Shown one piece after another: positions 55,845 to 64,000 of a DNA stretch of 64,000 nucleotides. The DNA comes from Volucella zonaria (lineage: Eukaryota > Arthropoda > Insecta > Diptera > Syrphidae). The position numbers and the translations under genes were made by a program. The first letter of the stretch is position 1, and each line of letters begins with the position of its first letter. The DNA lies in assembly GCA_963966105.1 (NCBI GenBank), contig OZ014530.1:230033725-230097724 (forward strand), read 5' to 3'. Under the pieces are notes generated by a model. The model had not been told where the DNA came from, did not search any database, and worked only from the letters and a program-made list of their open reading frames with translations.

Positions 55845-57090
55845 CAGATGGTTCAGATGGTATATCTCCCCTTCTTCTGAAGATGTGTTCTTCCACGCCG
55901 GCAAAAGCACCGCGTAATCTTTTTTATCAATCCTACTATTTAGGACTCTTTCCGAGCAGATTGAAACGAATCTTCTCTCTCCTTCTACAGACCCATCGAA
56001 ATTACGTCCGTTCTTTGCAAGGTCATGCAAACGGAACACGAAAACTTTTCAAATACCGGTGGTACGGCTCTGTGGCAACATTTTATTGGCAATTTGATGG
56101 CGTGTCTCATCGAAAACTGGAAACAAGGCGTCTATCAATCTGGCGAAAGTAAAATAGTTGCACTTGATGTTGATATTTCTAAGGAATTTAAGAGAGTTTG
56201 GGATCGGGGTCTTTTATTGAAAACGTGTGCAATTGCTATCGACGAAGGGCAGCGTATGTTAAACTCATTAAATTCGGATATTAACAGCATAACCCATTGG
56301 GGAATTATCAATAGAATTGAATTTAATGCTTCCAAAAGAGAATGCTGAGCGAAATTTGAATACCCAGCTATTACCCATGAATAGCACTTACATCGTCGAA
56401 ACCGAAAAACTTTCCATTCTCGGTATGCGTGTGAATGACAACTTGCGATGAAATGACCACATATTCGACGTCATCAAAAATGCTGCGAAATGTATAGGTT
56501 TCCTCATGCGAGGTAAGAAATACTTCACCCCCTCTGGTCGGGGCTCAATACATAAGGCATTTATTCACCCAAAATTGGATTAGAATGGCTACATTTGATC
56601 AGGTGTGCCTAAAACATCTCTGCATCTGCTAGACCGGATTCAAAGCCGTGCGATAAAATTCATAGCTGATACCAATATCACTCAGGCAATGGACACCCTC
56701 GAACACCGACGAAATATCTCGTGTCTCACTTTGTTTTATCGCTATTTCCACCACCAATGCTCCATACATATCGCCAGTAGCATTGCGCCCCTTCAAACTT
56801 TTAACCGTAACACACGTCTCGCTATGAATGCTCATCAGTAAACTCGCAAGCCCACTTTTGGACGTACGTACATAATATGTATATTAAAATATTGTGATTT
56901 ATTTCGAAGTCGTACAGCTCGCTTATGGAATGCCCTGCCAAGCTCTCTATTTCCTTGTCGTTATAACTTGTAAATATTTAAAACCGGAATCGGTACCTTT
57001 TCTTCCTCCCTAAGTTTCCTTCGCCTGAGCTGTGCAAACATTTTAAGGGTATCAAAACCCTTGAGCGCGCGCTAATTATAAAAAAAGCAG
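55845..57090 (+). mobile_element. Non-LTR retrotransposon relic, family A copy 3
   Basis: 5'-truncated RT half of family A. It starts with DGISPLLLKMCSSTPAKAPR (55855), then FYQSYYLGLFPSRLKRIF and ALDVDISKEFKRVWDRGL (56160-56210, palm aspartate), followed by a jump over the FADD region. KTSLHLLDRIQSRAIKF (56610), DTLEHRRNISCLTLFYRYFH (56692) and TFNRNTRLAMNAHQ (56795) form the C-terminal region. It closes with TTGAGCGCGCGCTAATTATAAAAAAA, the same 3' end as copies 1 and 2. Internal deletions and stops. Confidence 0.8.
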
Positions 57091-57094
57091 AAAA

Positions 57095-58915
57095 AAATAT
57101 ATATATACGAATACAACACATTTTGTTTCAAAGGATTTGGAAACAAAAGGGAAAGCTCACAACTCGCGGTTATTAGGCTCTTCTCCAAAAATGATCAGGC
57201 TGCTTAAAATTGTTGTACCATACACTATCAGTTGTTTTTTTGTGTATGCCACGTTAAGAATTAAATTGAAATCCCAGTCCACATCGTTGTATTCAATCCG
57301 GGGCGATGTATCTTCAGGATACCGTCTAGATATAAGTGTTTCTGACAACACAAGTGGATATGGGAAGTACGAAATTAGTACGGCAATGCAGCTTAAACCA
57401 ACCAACCATCCAGCATCAACACAAGTGCTTTTAATTTTAAGAGCCCTTGTTCATTAAACACTAGCTAATTAAGTCTGTGGGAACCGTTCACTTTTTAGAC
57501 TGTTTCCACACGTGTACAAATTGTCCTATATAAATGGCGAATTTTCAAATGCTTCGTATCTCCTTCTTTCATCCATGAAAAATTCTTCCTTAATCTCTTC
57601 AAAAAATTCTCGAGAGTTTGGCAAGGAAACTTAACTGTTGCATATCATCTAGCATATAAACTGAACAAGGCGGTTTTAAAATTGGCAATTAGCTATAACT
57701 TGTGAAATAAATAAATAAAATATGAGAACCCTGACTCAATAATTTGGTCATCATTCCTATAATCATCTCTATGTTGTCATGGCTTGTATTGTAACACTTG
57801 CTGCATTATCTATGTATGTACATATGTAAATTGCCAACATTTCACAAAACGAAATATTTTCATTGTTCATAAAGAATGGCGGAATGGTAATATTTTTTCT
57901 TTTAGCCAAACAAATGTTTCAGCCAATCCTAGTATCACATTCCACTTTTTCACTTCCATGAATTCACCTTTTGAATGAGAGTTAACTTATTAATTATTTC
58001 TGTTTCCCTAATTATTTGTTGCTCGCTTTAGTCGCATCTATAAAAAATTCAGACGTCAGATACACAAAAGTTCAACAAAGCACGAGCTATGCTCCATGAA
58101 TGCAGAAGCTTATGCTTATTTGTTTGGAAGATCCTTGATGTCCAAACCACTACTCGTATTTTCCACCATCGATCCCATGCAATAGATTTTTTTGTATTCC
58201 TTTACCACTAAGTTTTATTGTAATCCCAACACAGAGTGAAGTAGAATGGAGGGATTAAAACCAAATACTATACAATATGTTCTCATATTACAATAGGATT
58301 TTTATAGACATGCATATGTACGGGTGTACCATTTACATTTACCTTCAAGACTTCTAAAACACATCTAAAGACAGGAAAGAACCCTGTGGTATTTGAGGTT
58401 AAATATTTGGAGGAATGGCTAGACATGTCTGCCTCGGGATGACATAACTTAAGGGGTGTTTTACATAGTTTCGATTCCAGTCTATTCGCCGACATGCAAA
58501 GAGAAGGTTCTTCCTAGTGCGCATAGACAAATATTGAATACTTTTTGACAAACATTTCAGAGGATAGCTTTGCTCGTTTACGAAAGCAAAACTCTCTTAA
58601 CAATTGGGAATGGACTACTACTATGGGTATTATACGAGCCTTGATTATATTATCCACCAATGCCAAATAGAATACTGGATTTCTAGACTACTCAAATAAA
58701 GTGAGAAACCTTATTCACTATCTTTCACTTTACATTATTGAGCCAGTTTTAAGGAATTCCATTGCTCTGCGAAGTTCTATTTTTACCGTATACAAGTACG
58801 TTTGTCAGTTATTGTACAGAATTAAGGAATTGTTAAAAGTTTTACGCACATAATTAAAGCATTCTTTTGCTTCCTTCCTTCAAAATACATTTTACTTTTA
58901 CTGTCAGGTAGAATG
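57095..58915. other. No gene recognised
   Basis: One frame at 57197-57457 begins MIRLLKIVVPYTISCFFVYA, a membrane-anchor-like start, but has no further recognisable domain or splice support. The remainder is AT-rich without assigned features. Confidence 0.35.
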
Positions 58916-58919
58916 AACG

Positions 58920-59480
58920 ATCTATCCTGGAAATTCGAAACTAAAATCTAATAAAGCTGCTGGCTCAGATAGACTCCCCACTTAACTATTTAAAGCAACT
59001 GGAACTATTCTGGTTGAGAACATCTGTAAGATATGTCCAGAGGATAGCATGTCTGAAGCATGCAATCTCAGCATCGTTTGGCCGATCCACAGGAAAGGAG
59101 ACCCTTTTGATTCCGTCAACAATATAGGAATAAGTTCATGAACAATCCGATCTATAGTAGTGGAGCTTTACACTGGAAAACTCAACAATCGCTCAAATAC
59201 CCACACCAGATCTTGGAAAAGACGACTTCAAAGTCGCATATGACAGCGTGCATAGGGACGATGTATACAATGTCGTGTCTAGTTGTGACATCCCTGCAAA
59301 GCTGGTTGGGCAGTATTATTACGGAGAATTCTCGCTGATCAGTAATGAATTATCCGAGACTTATAATGTCAAGACAAGGCGAGGCACTGTCATGTGATTT
59401 TTTTTAACATCGCACTAGGAAACTCACTGTCGAACAAAAGAGGTACGTAAGAGTAAGTTTTGAGAAATGGCAGTACCGTG
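58920..59480 (+). mobile_element. RTE-type relic
   Basis: Frames give SNKAAGSDRLP (58960), LSIVWPIHRKGDPF (59070), QILEKTTSKSHMTACIGTMY (59200) and, after a frame change, an FFNI motif near 59405, the same order as the RT of the intron 2 RTE copy. The stretch is short and full of stops. Confidence 0.65.
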
Positions 59481-59589
59481 TCAGATCTGCCGTAAAGTTT
59501 GGCGTTTTCAATGGTTAATGTACTTAGAACGTTTTGTCATATGAGTGCTATTTGCGTTTTTTACAGAGCCTTGAAAAATTCACGGCAGC

Positions 59590-60150
59590 CAAAAAATGGA
59601 ATTAATTCGTGAACATTTTCATACGAGGGGTTTTAATGATTTTCGACGAGGATAGCGAATTGATCAACTCACTTTGACTTTTGGTGTGGAAGCACCATCC
59701 CGGCTCACCGTGCTTCGCTGGTTTTGAAACACGAATTTCGTGAAGGTCGTCCAAAATCGGTTGTTGCGCCAAATAAATAACGATGCTGTATTGGAACTGT
59801 GTGGGCAAGACGTAGGTACGAGTATCGTGATTTATCTTGAAAAACGGCTCGTATCGATTGGTTCAAAGAAAAGTTGAAAAAAATTCGATCAGGATGTTCG
59901 CGTTCGAAGCACTTTGAAGCAAATGGTCGCCTGTTTTTCGCAAAAACATTTCGCCACCGTGCCATAAGAGCAACATAGAAGGGTTAATTCGGAATGGTAA
60001 CCACCATCTGTTTGCCATGAGTCATTGGAGAAATAAGGAAAAAACAAAAGTCGAACACGGATCATTCTCCACCACGACAATGCAAGCTGTCACAGGTCGG
60101 TTCAAACAAGAGACTATTTGAGTACTCAAAACATCAAAATGAAAATCATG
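59590..60150 (+). pseudogene. Mariner transposase relic with large deletions
   Basis: Pieces in order are an N-terminal GINSGTFSYEGF-like stretch and EFREGRPKSVVAPNK (59735, between the two helix-turn-helix motifs). After a deletion come ARIDWFKEKLKK (59850), STLKQMVACFSQKHFATVP (59910), RRVNSEWYPPSVCHESLEK (59980) and ILHHDNASCHRSVQTRDYLS (60063, second catalytic aspartate in HHDNA). It stops before the third aspartate. The sequence type differs from the other mariners in the window. Confidence 0.75.
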
Positions 60151-60154
60151 AGTA

Positions 60155-61950
60155 AGTAAGTAAGTAGTTCACTGGGTCCTGGTGTGCTTATACCACACCG
60201 GATGGTGATAGAACTATTACTGTATCATCAGATGCGGTCTCTATTCCGATGTCATTATGGAAGTTTCCTGAAGTGTATATCCAAGTGCATCGACGATTGC
60301 CCCTGCCTAAATGCATGCAAGCGACGATTTCGAAGAATATGTTATACCAATACGGGTCAAAGGTATTAACTGGTTTTACATAAGTATAGGTAAATTAACA
60401 TGAAGGCCTGAAGATTTAATCACGAACACAGTTCAAGTTTAATCAGATACCTTATCCGTTATTGCCTTTGAATCCAATCTCTGATATAACGTCCACTCGA
60501 AACGGGATGGCTGACGAGCATAACAAGGCATTGTATTGAGAAAATATGATCAGTTCCTCCGCATCTAACCTGTAAAGCTTGAGGGAAATTGACGGTGCCG
60601 TGAAATAACGGCAAAATTCGGCGTTATTTCACGGCACCGAAATCGACATCAAATTGATCATTTTTGATAGGATTATGGCTCCGCTGAATTATTTTACAAT
60701 AGTATCTGGCCTGATTATGCCTGTGTGACTATTAGCAATATAGTTTATCGCATAAGAGTTTAAATCAAACTCAAAATTTGTACGTACTTTAAAACCTTCT
60801 TTGAATTTGTTAGCTCCAACTTTAAATGATAAGTTTTTGCTGCAAAATCTTCAAAGTAATTCCAGGCTTTAAGTCTAAAAGACTCCTGGATTGAAATAAT
60901 TCATAGTTTATGTCACCAATAGAGTGGCTTATGATGAAGGAAGTACGAAGAGATAGAAGGTTTAATTTAGGAGTATAGATTTAGCTGAGAATTTATCTTT
61001 TTCCTTACTTACTAGTACTTTTGATAATAGGTTACGGACCGCAGGTTAGGGTCCCTGACCTTCTAACTAGGTTGATTTCTATCAGGCTGCCTCCAAATTC
61101 ACACTTGTATTCGTGCGTCCATTAACATAGCCAAAGAGCTTTTATCTATAGCCCTGTTCAGTTTTACAGAAAAGGATAGATAGGGTTTTGCTACTTACTA
61201 GTCTGTAGAATAGCATTTAATAAGAGTTATTTTTCGCTTCGTGTATGCGCTAATATCATTTATAGAGTACACTGCAGAATCTAGGTAGATCAAATATTTT
61301 GCTAATTATTTAAGGCATCATGGTCGGTTAATCATCTGGATAACAGTACATATTTTTCTTTTACTAAACGCCAGCCTTGATTTCTACTGAATATGATGAT
61401 GTTATCTGCACATGCGGAATACCCATGACTTCAAAACCGTTATGGGTATTCATCCAAACTCGTAAAACCCTTGAAAACAGCGCATACTGTACATTTTTCT
61501 ACCCTCGTAAATGAGCTGCCAAAATTGTATAGAAATTTCTTGCACAACCTGTGCAACTATACGCAACCAAAGTATGAAATACAAAATCTGCTGATTTTGT
61601 ACTTAATGGTTGTGGTAGAAATGAAATTTTATAAAAAATCAATAAAAATATAATGAAATTGTATTTTCAATCAGGAAACACTTAAAGCAAATGGCGACTC
61701 TTCCCAGCGGAGACACACAATTTGGATCATGAAGTGCCGGATGAAGTGAAACATTAACTAGAAACTTTTTAAGTTTTAATTTGTTTTTGTTACAAGCTTT
61801 TTTCTTAACTAAAAACATTAAAGAATTACCACAGAGTCGCAGCAACTGAATATTAATTGGGTTCCAATGAAAAATAAAATGCGACACATCAAATCAACAT
61901 ACGGAGCTGCTCTAACTTGGAAGATCCTGTCTGGCTGGTGGTCTTCTAGC
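60155..61950. other. No gene recognised apart from a hairpin at 60593-60639
   Basis: AT-rich sequence. No ORF could be assigned. Confidence 0.4.
60593..60639. repeat. Perfect 18-bp inverted repeat with 11-base loop
   Basis: Arm CGGTGCCGTGAAATAACG (60593-60610), loop GCAAAATTCGG, arm CGTTATTTCACGGCACCG (60622-60639), with no mismatch. It is GC-rich against an AT-rich background. It could be a remnant of a DNA transposon (two ends brought together), a transcript hairpin or a protein-binding palindrome. Confidence 0.9.
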
Positions 61951-62189
61951 CACTGGCTACGAAAAGAGTGTTGAGGAGTACAGCACGAAGGTGTGCAAGA
62001 GGTGGGCGACGGGTAAATATGTACAACTGCATAATGGGAACATCGGTGAAGGTCGTGGGCCATATCCTCAAAGAAAGTAATTCCACAGAATGCAACGCAA
62101 CAGTTGAAACGAAGGGACCGTCACAAAATGAACATTCGTTCGTTGATTGTACTATCTTAAAAGACAGTTTAAGAGAGGGTCATCAGGCG

Positions 62190-62425
62190 ACCCCTAAGTC
62201 AAAAAATCAAAATTCTTCTTCAATGCTAATTTCACTGCCAGACAAAAAAGTTGGAAATAGAGCTTAAAAGGTTTCAACTACAGAAAGAAGAAGCAGCAAG
62301 TGAAATCGAAATGAAGGAAGTTAGGCAGGAGCAGGATTTTGAAATATAAAATCTTCAGATTTAAAACGAGGAAAGGATCCGAAAATATGATTTGGAAAGC
62401 AAATACAATATAAAACAAATAACGT
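62190..62425 (+). pseudogene. Coiled-coil fragment, possibly MADF/Myb-SANT type partner of a Harbinger transposon
   Basis: The frame reads KLEIELKRFQLQKEEAASEI, then EMKEVRQEQDFEI, with more charged heptads after a stop. Such C-terminal coiled coils follow the Myb/SANT-like domain in the second protein of PIF/Harbinger elements, and a Harbinger transposase relic lies 200 bases away. The DNA-binding domain itself was not recognised upstream, so the link is inference. Confidence 0.3.
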
Positions 62426-62619
62426 TGAGTGAAAAAACCAGAAATGGAATGTGTAATTAATAAAATTGTATGTATTTTGTTCTTTCATAAATTCTGGTAG
62501 TGAACATCTTTTCATTTCGCCTTCGACTGATGTGTGGATTGGATTGAACTACTTCACGTTCAACATCCGATGAACTCACCCACTTCTTTGTGATCTAATA
62601 AAATATACCGAAAACTGAA

Positions 62620-63060
62620 ATCCAGTGACAAGATGGTTTCATTAAAGTGTTATTTTTAATTTGAACGCTCTCAAAGTAATGTTCAATCTTGATGCGGTTC
62701 CGATTTAGTTTCTAGTTGAAATCAATGCGTTCTTGCAAAGGAGCTATAACAGTACCACTTAATTTATATGCATTGTAAGGAGCTAACCATTCTGCTCCAC
62801 TCAAGAATTGCTCCGATTTGGTAGACAAATCGCAAGTATTATAGATTCCTGGCATTTTGGACACTTGCAGGATATCCTAACACCATATGCCGAAATCGAA
62901 GCTGATAGTCGCAAATCGTTTGGACTTTTGTCAAGTATATGTGATTACGTGAACAATACGATTCAGGATCATCGCTTGGCTTTCCTGCTAACTCTATTTC
63001 TGTACCATCTTCATAACCGAGACAGTGTAGCAATTCGCAAAGAGTTCTTGAAACTATTTC
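62620..63060 (-). pseudogene. PIF/Harbinger-type transposase (DDE_Tnp_4) relic
   Basis: The minus strand reads LGYEDGTEIELAGKPSDDPE (first aspartate in the GxxDGT position), SYCSRNHIYLTKVQTICDYQ (second aspartate in the ICD strand), LRFRHMVLGYPASVQNARNL, then in a second frame AEWLAPYNAYKLSGTVIAPL (where LADSAYPL is usual, so the third aspartate is lost) and KLNRNRIKIEHYFESVQI, the R-xx-EH glutamate helix. This is the order of HARBI1-like nucleases. One frameshift near 62850 and a stop near 62727. The helix-turn-helix part upstream is missing. Confidence 0.75.
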
Positions 63061-63109
63061 TTTTCGCTCTTAAGCATCTGGCCGGTACTTACGTACTTAT
63101 CCGGCCAGC

Positions 63110-64000
63110 GACCTTTGGAGGGTCTGAGCCTGAACTAATGTCGATTTCCATCTATCACGGTCCCGGGCACGTTGCTTCCAGTTTACTAGACCAAGGCTTC
63201 TGGCGTCCGCGATTACTTGATCTTTAAACTGGAGGTTGGGTCTTCCTTTTTTTCGTGAACCAGGTGGCTGGAATTCGAAGATTCTATTAGCTGGAGCATT
63301 CTAGTACATTCGCTCGAAAGATCCAGCATTCAGCTTCATAAAGCAACACTTGCAGGATCAGGGTTTTGCAGAGCATGATTTTGGACCCTCGAGTTAAGAC
63401 CCTAGTTGTTTGGACAAACCGAAGTAGCAGCGGTTGCCTAAGGATCAATTTTCTCGGAATCCCGAATTCGGCCATAGCGTTATATAATTGTGTGCTGTGA
63501 ATGCTGTCGTATGCGGCTTTGAAGTCCATGAAGAGATGGTGAGTATCGACTTGGAACTCGTTGGTCTTTTCCAGGATTTCCCGTGTGGCAATGAGTGTGG
63601 TGCAAAATGGCTTTTGTCGTTCACACAGTATGCTGTAGGCTACGTTAAGCAGGAATATGCCTCGGAAGTTCTTACAAGACATAGGATCGCCTTTTCTGAT
63701 GATGGGTCAGATGGGTCGTCGGGCATGCTTTCGCCCTCTCATACTTTGCAGATGATCTGATGCATGTTCCTTACCAAAACATCGCCAATCCGTCAGAGAT
63801 TGCCGTTAGAGCCCGTGGCCTTATTGTTCTTCAGCTTTTTAATGGCTGTCCCGACTTCGTCTAGGCTGTGTGGGGGAACTAGTTCATCGACTGGAGTTGA
63901 GTTTTCTTCATACCCTCACAGTCTCTCCTGGTCATGCCCATCAGAAGCTGTTGGTAATTCTGCTTAAGTACATACATAATTGCCTGGGTGTCGGCGACAA
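63110..64000 (-). mobile_element. RTE-type relic at the window edge
   Basis: Minus-strand frames give NFRGIFLLNVAYSILCERQK (63665), then REILEKTNEFQVDTHHLFMD and FKAAYDSIHSTQLYNAMAEF (63580-63480, first catalytic aspartate). After a deletion of the YADD part, LCKTLILQVLLYEAEC follows at about 63365. The 3' end QVIADARSLGLVNWKQRARD and RDRWKSTLVQAQ (63210-63130) is the usual end of RTE ORF2. The 5' part continues beyond the window. Confidence 0.8.

Noticed and set aside
57137..57457. 106-codon frame beginning METKGKAH as a membrane protein gene
   Set aside because: It has only a hydrophobic start, no domain, no splice context and poor codon structure. It is kept only as a note in the surrounding spacer.
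1..64000. CRISPR array, operon, ribosomal RNA or bacterial defence genes
   Set aside because: No regularly spaced repeats, no rRNA-like sequence and clear spliced eukaryotic coding sequence; these features do not fit.

Overview
The window reads as a stretch of a dipteran nuclear genome. It is AT-rich, the one host gene has 50-60 bp introns beside multi-kilobase ones, the best start codon sits in a CAAAATG context, and the rest is dense with insect-type transposons in all states of decay. A tephritid or related acalyptrate fly is my best guess; this is inference from style, not from a marker gene.

The only host gene I can name is a selenium-binding protein 1 / methanethiol oxidase homologue on the minus strand. 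I could join six coding exons: a proposed 16-bp first exon at 31138-31153 and exons at 26291-26454, 21526-21995, 20989-21472, 20805-20930 and 20547-20744. All junctions are GT-AG and stay in phase. The model gives 485 residues, close to the usual 470 or so. Intron 2 carries a decayed RTE retrotransposon and intron 1 carries Tc1/mariner and RTE debris. A possible signal-peptide exon lies at 49261-49444, and a possible core promoter with a small ORF at 49976-50229.

Region by region: 0-5 kb holds non-LTR relics (families here called A and B), a Tc1/mariner relic inside B and a decayed DD34D mariner. 6.6-13.1 kb holds a pair of inverted repeats enclosing a Merlin/IS1595-type transposase relic and a second A copy whose 5' end looks inverted. 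13.5-17.2 kb is a Jockey-type element. 18.5-19.6 kb is a second B copy. 20.5-31.2 kb is the host gene. 31.5-40.5 kb is a three-level nest: a Ty3/gypsy-type LTR element split by an irritans-type mariner, itself split by a 4.5-kb non-LTR element with a target duplication. 40.6-49.1 kb is mostly RTE debris and contains a structurally complete 1277-bp mariner with matching terminal inverted repeats and TA duplication. 51.4-55.1 kb holds Tc1/mariner relics and a DD37E element. 55.8-64 kb holds a third A copy, RTE pieces, a mariner relic, a perfect hairpin and a PIF/Harbinger relic.

Nearly every transposon ORF is broken by stops or frameshifts. The value of the window is mainly the nested insertion record, the unusual exon structure of the host gene and several short unexplained structures. 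I found no clearly undescribed molecular system.
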